Positions 12,857 through 26,237 of a stretch of DNA of 64,000 nt are shown here, one piece after another (position 1 is the stretch's first letter; each line of letters starts with the position of its first letter). A program made the position numbers and the translations under genes. This stretch comes from Larus michahellis. Taxonomy: Eukaryota; Chordata; Aves; Charadriiformes; Laridae. The notes under the pieces are model-generated. The model worked only from the letters and a program-made list of their open reading frames with translations, was not told the origin of the DNA and searched no databases. Location: the NCBI RefSeq assembly GCF_964199755.1, contig NC_133929.1, positions 6,155,806 through 6,219,805 on the forward strand, read 5' to 3'.

Positions 12857-14303
12857 CTAGACCAAGATGCTCAAAGCCCCATCCAGCCTGGCCTTGAACA
12901 CTTTCAGGGATGGGGCATCCACAGCTTCCCTGGGCAACCTGTTCCACTGCCTCACCACCCTCATAGTGAAAAATTTCTTCCTAATATCTAATCTAAATCT
13001 ACCCTCTTTCAGTTTGAAACCGTTGCCCCTCATCCTATTACTACGTGCTCTTGTAAAAAGTCCCTCTCCAGATTTCTTGTAGGCCCCCTTCAGATACTGG
13101 AAGGCTGCTATAATGTCTCCCCAGAGCCTTTCATTCTTCAGACTGAACAACCCCAGCTCTCTCAGCCTGTCCTCATAGGAGAGGTGCTCCAGCCCTCTGA
13201 TCATCTTCGTGGCCCTCCACTGGACCCGTTCCAACAGGTCCACATCATTGTAATGCTGAGGACTACAAAGCTGGACACAGTACTCCAGGTGGGGTCTCAC
13301 CAGAGCAGAGTAGAGGGGCAGAATCACCTCCCTTGACCTGCTGGCCACACTTCTTTTGATGCGGCCCAGTATACAGTTGGCTTTCTGAGCTGCGAGTGCA
13401 CATTGCCTGCTCATGTTGAGCTTCTCGTCCACCAGCATCCCCAAGTCCTTCTCCTCAGGGCTGCTCTCAATCCATTCTCTGCCCAACCTGTGTTTGTGCC
13501 TGCAATTGCCATGACCCAGGTGCAGGACCTTGCACTTGGCCTTGTTGAACTTCATGAGGTTTGCACGGGCCCACCTCTCAAGCCTGTCCAGGTCCCTCTG
13601 GATGGCATCCCTTCCCTCCAGCGTGTCGACCATGCCACACAGCTTGGTGTCATCGGCAAACTTGCTGAGGGTGCACTCAATCCCACTGTCCATGTCACCA
13701 ACAAAGATATTAAAGAGCACCAGTCCCAGTACTGACCCCTGAGGAATGCCACTTGTCACTGGTTTCCACTTGGACATCAAGCCGTTGACTGCAATTCTGA
13801 GTGCGGCCATCTAGCCAGTTCCTTATCCACCCAGTGGTCCACCCATCAAATCCATGCTTCTCCAATTTAGAGACGAGGATGTCATGCGGGACAGTGTCAT
13901 ACGCTTTGCATAAGTCCAGGTAGATGACATCGGTTGCTCTCACCTTATCCACCAATGCTGTAACTCCGTCATAGAAGGCCACCAAATTTGTCAGGCATGA
14001 CTTGCCCTTGGTGAAGCCATGTTGGCTATCACCAATCACCTGCTTATTTTCTATGTGCCTTAGCAGAGATTCCAGGAGGATCTGCTCCATGATCTTGCCA
14101 GGCACAGAGGTGAGACTGACTGGCCTGTAGTTCCCTGGGTCTTCCTTTTTTCCCTTTTTGAAAATGGGGGTTATGTTTCCCCTTTTCCAGTCAGTGGGAA
14201 CTTCACCAGACTGCCACGACTTTTCAAATATAATGGAAAGAGGCTTAGCAACTTCATCTGCCAGCTCCCTCAGGACCCATGGATGGATTTCATCCAGTCC
14301 CAT
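12857..14303 (-). pseudogene. CR1 ORF2 reverse transcriptase (broken)
   Basis: Reverse transcriptase of a CR1 LINE. The upstream block 13710-14303 carries the finger region ([38 protein letters not shown]) and motif A ([14 protein letters not shown]). The downstream block 12857-13810 carries motif B (GIPQGSVLG), motif C as FADDTKL, and the thumb and C-terminal segment. The two blocks are in different frames, so a frameshift lies near 13750-13800 between motifs A and B. It is a dead copy, although motif C is intact. Confidence 0.9.
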
Positions 14304-14370
14304 GGACTTATGTACCTTCAGGTTCCTCAGATGGTCTCGTACTTGATCTTCACCTACAGTGGGAAGTTCT

Positions 14371-15695
14371 TCATTCTCCCAGGCCCTGCCTTTGCCTTCT
14401 GCAACTTAGGCGGTTGTCGGTAGAGCACTTGCTGGTGAAGACCGAGGTGAAAAAGTCATTCAGTACTTCATCCATCTCCATATCCTGGGTGATCAAGTCT
14501 CCCATTTCCTTCCGGAGAGGGCCCACATCTTCCCTTGTCTTCCTTTTATCACTGACATATATAGAGAAGCTTTTCTTGTTGCCCTTGATGTCCCTAGCCA
14601 GATTTAATTCTATCTGGGCTTTAGCTTGCCTAATCTGGTTCCTGGCCGCTCGGACAGTTTCTCTGCATTCCACCCAGTCTACCTGTCCTTGCTTCCACCC
14701 TCTGTAGGCCTCCTTTTTGCTTTTGAGCTTGTCCAGGAGCTCCTTGTTCATCCATGCAGGCCTCCTGGCTTTTTTGTCCGACTTCTTCACTGTTGGGACA
14801 CATCGCTCCTGAGCTTGGAGGAGGTGATTCTTGATTATTAGCCAGCTCTCTTGGGCTCCTTCCCCTCCAGTGCTTTTTCCCATGGTACCCTGCCAAGCAG
14901 GTCCCTCAAGAGGCCAAAGTCTGCTGTCCTGAGGCCCAGGGTAGCAAGCTTACTGTTTGTCCTTCTCGCTGTCGTAAGGATCTTGTACTCCACCATCTCA
15001 TGGTCACTGCAGCCAAGGCTACCCTTGAGCTTCACATTCCCCAGTAGCCCCTCCTTATTGGTGAGAACAAGGTCCAGCATGGCACCTCTCCTCGTTGGCT
15101 CCCCTATCATTTGGAGAAGGAAGTTATCATTGACACATTCCAAGAACTTCCTGGATTGCTTATGCCCTGCTGTGTTGTCCCTCCAACAGATATCGGGGTA
15201 GTTGAAGTCCCTCATGAGGGCCAGGGCCTGTGAATGCAAGGCTGCTCCTATCTGTCTATAGAGGGCTCCATCCACTCGGTCATCCTGGTTGGGTGGCCTG
15301 TAGCAGACCCACACTGTAACATCACCTGCCCCTGCCCTCCCTTTAATCTAGACCCATGAGCTCTCTGTCAGCTCCTCATCCATCCTCAGGTGGAGCTCCA
15401 TGCACTCCAGCTGGTCCTTGACATAGAGGGCAACGCCCTCCTCTCATCTCCCCTGCCTGTCCTTCCTAAAGAGCCTGTATCTCTCCATCCCACAACTCCG
15501 GTCATAGGAGCCATCCCACCACGTCTCCATGATGCCAATAAGATCATAGTCCTGGAGGCACATGCACATCTCCAACTCCTCTTGTTTGTTCCCCATGCGT
15601 GCTGTTGCATAGAGGTATTTAAGTTGGGTCCCCGTTGAAGCTGACTTACTGGCTGGAGCGGCTGCAATTCCTTTCTGCTGCTCTCCAGGTGGCAT
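14371..15695 (-). pseudogene. CR1 ORF2 AP-endonuclease and linker (broken)
   Basis: 15444-15695 reads the start of the endonuclease, including the IMETWWD motif with the catalytic Glu. 14838-15314 holds VCYRPPNQ, FNYPDICWRD and the terminal GCSDHEMVEY motif with the catalytic Asp-His. 14371-14883 is the basic linker between endonuclease and RT. The three blocks are in different frames or split by stops, so the endonuclease cannot be translated as one protein. Confidence 0.87.
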
Positions 15696-17759
15696 TCCTT
15701 TGAGGTGTTTTACCTGTGTTTCCCCATTGGCTACAATTTTTGATAAATTGTAGTCTCTAAATCAGATAAAATGGATTTAAAGGCTATAGTTAAAGTGGGA
15801 TTGGAACATATGAAACTATCTTGTGAAAAACAAACTCTGGGAAATACAACAGAAGTTAAGAATGTTATTTTTGTTCTCAGGTCTGCCCTGGACACATAGA
15901 CAGAAACTACAGATAATAGCTTTTGATGACTAAAAAAAAATAGCCTAGCCCTTTTTTTGATGTCTAAAAAAGTAACAGCATAACAACACTGTTGCCCTAA
16001 AGGCCTTCAATCTTTTTAATAAAAGTACCTTTGAAAACTATCATTTTTCAACACAAGAAATAATATTGATATAAACGCTACTCCTTCCACTAACTTCACG
16101 ATTTCTGATTAACAGACTCCCCATATGGCTTTGGATATCATTTTGCAGAATTTACGATTTAGAGATCCCCATTCACCACCAAAGAACGAAGTGTCACCTC
16201 CATTGATTGCGTGTGCCATTCAGACACAGCTCCTTCATACAAACCCACACCCAGCTGTTCAATCTCCTCCTGAAGATCTTTCGACCACGTAAGTGAACAG
16301 AAGAGAGCTTCAGACCATTTTCAATAATAATAAAACCACTTCATGATCTCCCGTTATCAATTTTACTTATTTCCGTAGTACAGCAAATATACAGTCACAC
16401 GTCTTCAAAAAAATTAAGTTACAGAACAGCTTGGAAAAATAAATTAAGGAAAGTGATAAGGACCTCAGGAAAGGTTAATCATAGCAACCTTATTAAGGAT
16501 TTTATTCCTACATCCTTACTCTTTAAGTAGTGCAAACAGATTACTGCAAACTATGGCTTTATTAATGTGAATAAGAGTAGAAAACTTAGAGATAAAGAGA
16601 ATATACTGCAAGGGTTTTTAATCATTTCAGAGGCACTCTTTAAAAATAAAGAATAAAAAGCATTTGATGCTTTATAAAAGTTTCTGCACATCACTTAGTA
16701 ACCCAAGTATCTAAATAGTTTTTTAAAATGGGAAGGAAGAGTCCATGGTGTGAATAGTTACCACATATCAGCTGCTCCACATTAATTTTTTTTTTTGCAT
16801 GTGTAACTTAGTTATGTACAAATACCAAGCTTTGTAAATTAATATATCAGCCCTCTTTTGTTTCACAAAATTCTACTGGACTCAGTAGTTAATAAGATTA
16901 AACATGTTTAAATGCTGTCCTGAAAAGTGACTTCATCTTTGTTATAGCATACTAATAAATGAAGTCAAATTTATTTAGAGTTCACTCTAATTTTCTAGTA
17001 ACCACTATATTTCTTAAACTAAACTGCCAAGTGAAAAGAACAGAACACTTAATTTTTCCACTAATTCCCCATATTTAGTCTAACGCAGCTCTACTGTTAC
17101 AAGTTTATTATTAACCTGTTCTAATGCTTTTTAATTTCTATTTGAGAAACAGTTCTTTGCAAGATATCACAAAGTTATATGTTCAGGTCCTGATCCTATT
17201 TGTTTCCAATTTAGTGGCGAAACACCCATTTACCTGAACGTGAACAGATTTGAACCTGGTGTGGTTAAGCCAGCTATATGTGACTTATCACTTCTCAGAT
17301 TAGTTCCTGTGGTGGGTTGACCTTGGCTGGCCACCAAGTACCCACCAAGCTGCTCTATCACTCCCCCTCCTCAACTGGACAGGGGGAGAAAATACGACAA
17401 AAAGCTCATGGGTCGAGATAAGGACAGGGAGATCACTTACCAGTTACTGTCATGGGTAAAACACACTTGACTTGGGGTTAAAAGCTCATCGGTTGAAATA
17501 AGGACAAGGAGATTACATTCATCATGCAATCTTCACAAACTTCACTTAGATCAACAAAAAGAACTTCCCACACCAAAGTCAAAATAACATCATCATAACA
17601 TTGACAAAGGTGGACAATTAAACACACTCCACCCCTCGTTCCTTCACTACAATTACAAGAACAAAAATTCCTACAATTGTTCCACTCTCTAGCAACGCTG
17701 AGTCCATGTTTTGCCCGTTACCTCTCCCAATTACTATCCTTATCTCTAATCCCTTGATA

Positions 17760-17777
17760 GCCCCACTTTGGGCAGCA
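17760..17777 (-). other. Retroviral primer-binding site, tRNA-Lys(1,2)-like, degraded
   Basis: The minus strand reads TGCTGCCCAAAGTGGGGC, three mismatches from the lysine-1,2 primer site seen perfectly at 62326-62343. It lies eight bases inside the LTR end, as expected. Confidence 0.7.
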
Positions 17778-18189
17778 CAAACGCCTGTGGTTGGTTGGCC
17801 TTTGCTGGCTACCAGGTGCCCACCAAGCTGCTCTATCACTCCCCCTCCATCAACAGAACAGGGGGAGAAAATACGACAAAAAGCTCATGGGTCGAGATAA
17901 GGACAGGGAGATCACTTACCAGTTACTGTCATGGGTAAAACACGCTTGACTTGGGGATAATAATTTAATTTATTGCCAATTAATTGTAGCAATAGTAGGA
18001 GTAGGATAGTGAGAAATAAGAACAAAGCTAAAAAATACTTTACTCCTACCCCTCCCTTCTTCCCAGGCTCAACTTCACTCCTAACTCTTCTACGTCCTCC
18101 TCTTCCCTCCCTGAGCAGCCCAGGGGAATGGGGATTACAGTCAGTTCACAACACTTCCTCTCTGCTGCTTCTTCCTCATACTGTTCTCC

Positions 18190-18465
18190 TGCTCCTGCAT
18201 GGGATCCCTCCCACGGGATACAGTCCTTCACAAACTGCTCCTGCGTGGGGCCCTTCTCCATGGGCTGCAGTTCCTGCCAGGAGCCTGCTCCAGCATGGGC
18301 TCTCCATGGGCTGCAGCTTCCTTCAGTACATATATACCTGCTGCAGTATGGGGTCTTCCACAGGCTGCAGGGTGGATGTTTGCTCCATTGTTGTCCTCCA
18401 TGGGCTGCAGGGGGACAGCCTGCTTCACCACAGGATGCAGGGGAATCTCTGCTCTGGCACCTGGA
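18190..18465 (-). repeat. Minisatellite-like repeats inside LTR 'D'
   Basis: Several imperfect units of roughly 35-55 bp share a CATGGGCTGCAG core preceded by CTCCAGCATGGG-like or TGCTCC-type sequence. The run makes long spurious open frames on both strands. It belongs to the LTR U3 region, not to a gene. Confidence 0.75.
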
Positions 18466-19879
18466 AAACCTCCTCCCCCTCCTTCTTCAGTGAACTTGGT
18501 GTCTGCAGGATTGTTTCTCACATTTTCTCACTCCTCTCTCTCAGCTGCTGTTATGCAGCATTTTTTATCCTTTCTTAAATATGTTATCACAGAGGTGCCA
18601 CCAGCTTTACTGATTGTCTCAGCTTTGGCCAGCAGCGGGTCTTTCTTGGAGTCAGCTGAAACTAGCTCTGCCCAACACGGGGGCAGCTTCTGGTGAATTC
18701 TCACAGAAGCCACCCTGGCACCACCCCCACCCCCCCATGTAAACTCAATACAGAGAAAGAGATGTTATTAAAGAATAACGTTGTCTTGGCTTTTGCTAGG
18801 AAGGACTGCTAACATAAAAAGATGCATCTATTCACATTTACCATTATGAATTTTACTGGCAATCTTAGTTAGAAACTAATGCATGATGCAATTACACTAT
18901 GATTCTTTCTAATTAAATTCAGGAGATATTTATTAATTTTCTTTGAAGCCATAAGAGAAAAATTGTCTGAGATTCTCTTAGTCCATGAAGAATGATCGAC
19001 AAGAAAGCTTGTTTTATATTTCCATGTCCCGTGAATTCAGCTAGCTAATTTCCTAGGTCAAAATCCAGTCTTGTCTCAGTTTTCATCCATTTTGCTTTGT
19101 CTTCTTTGTCTCAGTTAATAAACAAATATTTTTCTTATTATTTAAAAATAATACGTGACCTACAGGAATGTTCTATAGCCTACCTAAGGATGGAAGCCTT
19201 TTGCTGTCGATAACGCAGAAGACCACAATTAGGAGAGTATTTGACTCTCATAACATTAGAGTGTAATAGTCCACTCCCTTACAAACTCAGCTGAGTAAGA
19301 TTTATTTTCCCCTTATTATTAGTCTAGAATATATTCTGAGACACACTTCTCCAACATTCTAAACCTATTCTGTCATCTATCTGACCAAAAGCTTCCCATC
19401 TCTTTATTAACTTCAGTTGTTCCTTTTCCACTTTTACTGGTGACCAATAACCTTTGTAAAGCACTTCTGAGAAACGTGTAAAAGATAAGTGTAAATCAAG
19501 TTAAAGACATCTGGCCCAGTTTAAGCATAGAAAAAATTCAGAAGTCAGATCATTTTGGTAGACTTAGAACCAACACATGGGAAAACCAACTTCAAACCTC
19601 TCATTCTAAAAATACTGTTGTGGAGCTACACAGGTCAAAGTTAATTTAAAGGCTGTCTGAATATACCTGCACAGGCAAAGAGAAGCAGGAGGGGAGCTGT
19701 CTTTTGTTTCTTCCTGACAAAAAGACAGCCTGAAATTTTTGTTTGCAGTTTTCCCAGCTTGCTTTCTTATTTTTAAAAGCACCAGAAACATTAATTCTCA
19801 TCATCTCCTACTTCACTGATACTTCCCTTGAATTCAGTGATGTGAATTGATGGTAGTTATAACCATTACCTGACCCCTT

Positions 19880-21761
19880 GGGAGGATTACAAGAATACTG
19901 CCAGAGCGTGCAGGGATGAAACGAGGAAAGCCAAGGCCGCCTTGGAATTAAACCTGGCTAGGGATGTCAAGCTCAACAGGAAGGGCTTCTACAAGTATAT
20001 TGGAAGCAAAAGGAAGACCAGAGAAGTTGTGGGCCCACTGTTGAATGAGACAGGAGCCATGGTGATGGAGGATGCGGAGAAGGCGGAGTTACTGAATGCC
20101 TAGTTTGCTTCGGTCTTTACTGCTCGGCCCAGCCCTCAGGAGTCCCAGGCATTGGGGGAATTAACGGGGAAAGAAGATGACTTCCCCTTGGTTGAGGAGG
20201 ATCAAGTGAGGGATCAATTAGATATTCACAAGTCCATGGGCCCCAATGGGATGCACCTGAGAGTGCTGAGGGAGCTGGCAGAAGTCATTGCTGAGCCAAT
20301 CTCCATCATCTTTGAAAGATCCTGGAGAACAGGCGAGGTGCCTGAGGACTGGAGGAAAGCCAATGTCACTCCAGTCTTCAAAAAGGGCAAGAAGGAGGAC
20401 CCGGGGAACTACAGGCCGGTCAGCCTCACCTCCATCCCTGGAAAGATGATGGAACAGCTCGTTCTGGGCATCATCTCAAGGCATGTGGAGGACAAGGAAG
20501 CTATCAGAAGTAGTCAACATGGATTCACCAAGGGGAAATCATGTCTGACTAATCTGATAGCCCTCTATGATGGCATGACTGGATGGATAGATGAGGGGAG
20601 GGCAGTGGATGTGGTCTACCTTGACTTCAGCAAGGCTTTTGACATGGTCTCCCACAGCATCCTCATAGGGAAGCTTAGGAAGAGTGGGCTAGATGAATGG
20701 ACAGTAAGGTGGATAGATAACTGGTTGAAAGACAGAGCTCAGAGGGTCGTGATTAGGGGCACAGAGTCTAGTTGGAGGTCAGTGACAAGTGATGTTCCCC
20801 AGGGGTCAGTACTGGGTCCAGTCCTCTTCAATATATTCACCAATGACCTGGATGAGGGGGACAGAGTGCACCCTCAGCAAGTTTGCTGATGACACAAAGC
20901 TGGTGGGGTGGCTGACACACCGGAAGGCTGTGCCGCCATACAGAGAGACCTGGACAGGCTGGAGAGTTGGGCAGAGAGAAACCTTATGAAATTCAACAAG
21001 GGCAAGTGTAGGGTGCTGCACCTGGGGAGGAATAACCCCCTGCACCAGGACAGGTTGGGGGCTGACCTGCTGGAGAGCAGCTCTGCAGAAAGGGACCTGG
21101 GAGTCCTGGTGGACAACAGGATGACCATGAGCCAGCAATGTGCCCTCGTGGCCAAGAAGGCCAATGGCATCCTGGGGTGCATCAAGAAGAGTGTGGCCAG
21201 CAGGTTGAGGGAGGTCATCCTCCCCCTCTACTCTGCCCTGGCGAGGCCACATCTGGAGTACTGTGTCCAGTTCTGGGCTCCCTGGTTCAAGAAGGACAGG
21301 GAACTGCTGGAGAGGGTGCAGCAAAGGGCTACCAAGATGATCAGGGGACTGGAACATCTCTCTTATGAAGAAAGGCTGAGGGACTTGGGTCTCTTCAGTC
21401 TGGAAAAAAGACAGCTGAGGGGGGACCTTATTAATGCTTATGAATACTTAAAGGGTGGGTGTCAGGAGGATGGGGCCAGGCTCTTTTCAGTGGTGCCCAG
21501 GGACAGGACAAGAGGTAATGGGCACAAACTTGAACATAGGAAGTTCCACCTAAACATGAGGAGGAACTTCTTTACTTTGAGGGTGGCAGAGCACTGGCAC
21601 AGGCTGCCCAGAGAGGTGGTGGAGTCTCCAACTCTGGAGACATTCAAAACCCACCTGGACACTGTTCCTGTGCAACCTGCTCTAGGTGACCCTGTTCTGG
21701 CAGGGGGGTTGGACTAGATGATCTCCAGAGGTCCCTTCCAACCCTATGATTCTATGATTAC
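19880..21761 (+). mobile_element. CR1 LINE, about 1.9 kb, complete 3' end
   Basis: A 5'-truncated CR1 running from the linker before RT to an intact 3' end: GGGGGGTTGGACTAGATGATC, TTCCAACCC and two terminal ATTCTATG-type octamers at 21740-21761. The coding part is described separately. Antisense to GNAQ. Confidence 0.94.
20152..21717 (+). pseudogene. CR1 ORF2 reverse transcriptase (near-intact, two compensating shifts)
   Basis: 20152-20889 encodes fingers ([25 protein letters not shown]), motif A ([13 protein letters not shown]) and motif B ([15 protein letters not shown]). Motif C (FADDTKL) is read in another frame (20789-20989). The first frame resumes at 20908 and stays open through the thumb to the C-terminus at 21717. 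A +1 shift near the G run at about 20856 and a compensating shift before 20930 therefore break an otherwise open frame. A further stop lies upstream at 20101. This is one of the two best-preserved CR1 RTs here. Confidence 0.9.
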
Positions 21762-22333
21762 CTGAAAGGAAGTCAAATCAAACAAAACCACACTGGTAAT
21801 TTAGACAAAGACAAATAACTGAATAGGTCTTATATTACTTAATCAAAGAATAAAAACTTCCCTAACCCATTAATTAGGTTACCATATAAACTTTCTACAG
21901 TCTAACATGGAAAGCAAGGCAATGGACAAGTGAAACACTGTCAATGGCTTAGACAATTTAAAATATAGAAATACCATGAAAAGTACAAAACATTCAAAGT
22001 GTTTTCCCTTAACAGACTAATGTTTTTTACATTATTACCGATAAACAGAAAAAAAAGAGAATAAGCAGCTCACATTCTTCATGAGAATCAGGCGTAATTA
22101 AGAGATGTTTCTAAATCTAAATCGATCTACTTAAAGGATTAATATTTCATTATACACAGCACTAACAGGGAAGGAAAAGTTCCTGAGGTAAAATGCCAGC
22201 TCTACCACTTTTGTGCAAAGTAGTATTCAATCACTAGGGCCAAGTTTTTATTCTGTATATATAAAAAGCTATTTAGAGATGTCTAGCAGACATAAGCCTT
22301 TTGCCACTTGAGCTGTGCTTAGCAGCTCTGAAA

Positions 22334-22397
22334 ATCATAGAATCATAGAATTGTTTAGGTTGGAAAAGACCTTTAAGATCATCAAGTCCAACCATAA
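22334..22397 (-). mobile_element. CR1 LINE 3'-end stub
   Basis: AATCATAGAATCATAGAATT octamers followed by GGTTGGAAAAGACC and ATCATCAAGTCCAACCAT, the reversed CR1 terminus. Same subfamily as 1-63. Confidence 0.88.
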
Positions 22398-25297
22398 ATG
22401 AATGCTTGGCTTTCTCAGTCTGTATGCATGGCAAAACTCCCACTTGAAATCACTGTCCAGCATATCCCTCTGGACCTAAGTTAGATTCAGGAGCACACTT
22501 GAAGTGAACCTCCTGAATGCCCCTGCTTACTATGCATATACTATTCATTAGTAGCTAAGAATCCCCAAGTGAGGAACTGGATTCCTTTAGAATGAAATTA
22601 AGAAGGCAAATGGAAACTAAGTACATCCTGAGAGATGTATTCCAAGACCACACTTAATACATTCTAACCACAAACAGGCATTTAGTCCCTGAGATCAGGC
22701 TAGACCTGGTCTGAAGCAAAAAAACCCCAACCCCTGGAACACAGACATCAGGATCTCAACACGTACTGTTTTACCCTACAGACCCACTCTCTCCTGTCCA
22801 CACTACTTGCTAACGTAGACATAGCCTTTGTCTCCATTCCCCCACCTACAATCACTGGGATAATAATTACCTACTTACCTGCCTCACCAAGGTGACAGAC
22901 TGATTAGCTAGTGGATGTACAACATGCTGAACATGTAAAGTGATAAATAACTATTCCCTTTTATTACAAATACTACTGAGCTGTTACCATCCAAAAAGAA
23001 AGCAGAGTGAAAGCAAGAATTAACTTGGAATATCTTAAATTTCTCTACTGTTAAACTTTGTTCCTGTTAATTAAACTCTGATCATAGCATATTTATTTCA
23101 TAAAAGTTGATAAAACAAAGCACATTTGTTGATTTTAGTTAAGATACTGCTTTGTAAAGTAGAAGTCTGCCCTTTATATAGTAAAAGTTTTTCATAGGCC
23201 TGAGAAGGATATTTAATACTTACCAACCAGGTTCAAAACAAAAAAAAAAAAAAAAAAAAAGGAAGGCAAGCAAAATTTAACTGAACCCTTCCCAATGTCA
23301 TTGCTACAAAACCAGAAGCAACAAATACCAGCTATTATTTTGTTAATCTATTCTATTTATTAATTCTTGCTTAATTTGACCAAAGATTATGTAAGGAATG
23401 TGTGGATGTTAATTAACAAAACAGCTTTTTCAAAAGTATCTTTAACATATCTATTTAGCATTATATTTAGGCTTCCAAAGTTCCCTAACCAATCAGATTT
23501 GGCAGTACAGCAATAGTCTGTTGTGAATTTGAAGACCCCTGAATGTGAGGCAGAAGACGATAGAGCAATACACATACTATTCACTCATTAAGTATGTGAT
23601 GCGCACTCCAGATGTGCATCCTGCTGTTCTTGTTGAGAATTTTACTGATTGTCCTTAGCAGGACCTTTGTCAACGACTGTTATAACAGCATCAGTCCTTT
23701 ACCAAATGGATATGACTCTTCATATTAACAGGGAAAATCCACACGTAGTTTATAAATATTTCTGTTTTGGTTTTAGGGAAACACAGACCATATTTAAAGT
23801 GACAATGAAAGAATTTCCACTACAGCAGTTACTGAAAATGTTACAGAGCAGTTACTAAAGTTAGAACATTGGTATTCAGCAGGTCAAGATACCTCTTATC
23901 AAAGAGCTTTAGAAGAACTGACCGAGAAGCCCTCCTGCTTTATAAACCTTGAACTATCACAAAAAAATAAAAAACAAATCCAAGGATGGGAATGGGATGA
24001 GGGAGAGATTGCATACCAAGAATTATGCAGTTACAACAGTTCTAATGGTTTGGTTTATAAATGCAGCAGTTTTGAGGAACTAGACTTCTGCTGAGCAACT
24101 GATTTGGTGTCATACAACAAACTAACACAGCACATATTATAGTTGTTTAAGCAGTAAGTATTAAATTACATAAAGTCCTCAGACAGCTCTGTTTCTATTA
24201 AGATCCCAGTGATACACCCATTCTGATAAGAAACTTAACCCACAAGACAGAAGAAAAATCTAAAATTATTACTGACAATACCTGTAAGTGACACAAAAGC
24301 TGTGAGCTGGTAAATTAAGAAGGATATGATAATGTGAAGTAATTGGATAACCCGTAAACCAGGAACAGGCAGAGACTGTGCTTCTGAATACAGCTAAATG
24401 TAAGGTTAGCTATACAGGAATAGAGAAACCAGGTTGCAAATGATGAATGAACTCACCCTGAAAATTATTTTGAAGAATATTTTAGTTATGGTAGATAGTC
24501 ATCTAAACATGAATAGTTTGATGCCATGACTAAAAAGCCTGTTGTATTCCTTGTACAAATCTCAACAGTGGCATCTCAACTAGCAGAAGAGAAATTTTAC
24601 TTCTGTACTTGTAGTAAAGAATATATACGCCTCAGTGGTCATTTCTCATTGTAATTCAGAAGCGATATTGGAAAGGATTAAAAAGAGAACTATAAGAATG
24701 ATTAAAGGATTCAAAAATTCACCCCACAATTAGCATTAGGAAATCAATTAATTTAGCTTCACAATAGATACAAAGATTAATGAGTATCTTGGTCTCAGTT
24801 TCTAAGTGTCCACGGGTCAGACATCTAATATCAGAGGTCAAAATAGACAAGATATAATAGCAAGTGACTAGAAGCAAATCCTGGACAAATCTAAGCTAAG
24901 AACAGGGACAATGTTTTTACAGGGGAAAGTTATTTTTTATAATATACCAAGAAGTATATTATAAAATACCTCCATCTCCAAGAGTTTTTAGCTCAAGACT
25001 GCATTTTTTTTCCCTAAAATTAATGGTCTTGGTCATACATTTCCTATTTGAAAGAGACAAAAATAAAATCACAGAGTCTTCTTTTCTCTTATAGGTTCGC
25101 ATATATCACAAAAGCTTTTATACAGTTGAATTCATACACCCACATCGACCCTCTAAAAGCCAATGGACAGGTGAACGCTCAACACCTTTAAATAGTTGCC
25201 ACTGTAGAAGATTAACCCTCAGGCATTCACATTCACTCTCCCCCCTCCCCCTCAGAACCTGCTGAAGATGCATAAGCCATTCCTTTGTTTCAGCACT

Positions 25298-25851
25298 GTG
25301 GTGGGTTGACCCCAGCCAGCAGCTAAGCCCCCACCCAGTCACTTGCTCACTATCCCCGCAGCAGGATGAGGAAAAGAATCAGAAGAGCAAAAGCTGAAAA
25401 CTTGTGGATCAAGATAAAGACAGTTTAATAGGTGAAACAAAAGCCACATGTGCAAGCAAAGCAAAAAGAGGAATAATTCACTACTTCCCATCAGCAGGCA
25501 GATGTCCACCCACTTCCTGAAAGGAGGGCCTCAGCATGTACAACAGTTATTTGGGAAGATAAATGCCATAACCACAAACATTTCCCCTATTCCTCCTCCT
25601 TTCCCAGAGCTTTTATTGCTGAGTATGACATCATATGTTATGGAATACCTGTCCTGTCTGTGTTCCCTCCAAACTTCCTACCTCCCCCCAGCTTATTCAC
25701 TTGCGGGGGGGAAGAAGTTCTTGACACTGTGAAAGCACTGCTCAGCAATAGCCAAAACATTGGTGATATCAACACTGTTTTAGTCACAAATCCAAAACAC
25801 AGAACCATACAGACTGCTATGAGTAAAATTAACTCCATCCCACCCCGTACA
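25298..25851 (-). mobile_element. Solo LTR, family 'C', with near-perfect 5-bp target duplication
   Basis: The plus strand starts TGTGGTGGGTTGACCCC and ends CCCGTACA; read on the minus strand the LTR starts TGTACGGGG and ends CAACCCACCACA. The flanks are AGCAC (25293-25297) and AGCAT (25852-25856), a 5-bp duplication with one change. A CAATAAAAG-like box and an ATTAAA signal are visible on the minus strand. It resembles family D at its 3' end only. Orientation is the same as GNAQ. Confidence 0.82.
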
Positions 25852-26237
25852 AGCATTTAATTTTTATTGCTAGTATTGCCCTGGTCTATGAGATGAAATG
25901 GCACACGTAGTGCTTTGTAAATCCAGTATCAGAGTAAAAAAAAACCTAAAGAGGTCCCATATTTGATCCTCAGTTTCCCAAGCCTGATAGGTTCCTAAAA
26001 GTACAAGGAATGATGGCATCTTTACCAACTTTTATGCATTTGAGTTTTTCTGGCCTTATAAGTTAGCATTTGCTTCAATGGAAATCTGTCTGACTTTCTG
26101 GCCAACTCCCATTTACCCAGAAACATGGGTTGAAATAGTTTCAGGCATTCTTATCCAACATTCCCTAACATGAGCAAGAGAATTAACATTCAGATTAAAG
26201 ACTTAAGAGTCAAAATACTCTCACAAGTATAAATTGG

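Larger units (their letters stand above)
12769..15735 (-). mobile_element. CR1 LINE, nearly 3 kb, endonuclease and reverse transcriptase
   Basis: The longest CR1 in the window. The 3' end at 12769 has the ATAGAATCACAGAATGG terminal motifs. Upstream of it on the minus strand lie the RT and AP-endonuclease coding segments described separately. The left (3') edge is clear. The 5' truncation point near 15735 is approximate. Orientation is the same as GNAQ. Confidence 0.93.
17308..18738 (-). mobile_element. ERV remnant, family 'D': LTR, primer site, leader, partial second LTR
   Basis: On the minus strand: a full LTR (18738 down to 17786, ending in GGCCAACCAACCACA), eight bases, a lysine-tRNA-like primer site (17760-17777), about 290 bp of leader, then only the terminal part of a second LTR (about 17470-17308, ending GTCAACCCACCACA). 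All gag-pol sequence is gone. A block beginning AAAAGCTCATGGGTCGAGAT occurs at about 17389 and 17879, and a diverged third copy starts near 17479, showing local duplication at the deletion joint. Orientation is the same as GNAQ. Confidence 0.8.

Noticed and set aside
13403..13735. Antisense open frames across CR1 copies (also 20806-21357, 43381-43722, 48653-49063)
   Set aside because: Mirror images of RT coding sequence on the opposite strand.
18190..18465. CRISPR-like repeat spacing
   Set aside because: Units are imperfect and of variable length, within a retroviral LTR of a bird genome.
17973..18696. Long overlapping open frames of 165-201 codons
   Set aside because: They come from the minisatellite-like U3 of an LTR, on both strands, and have no protein family resemblance.
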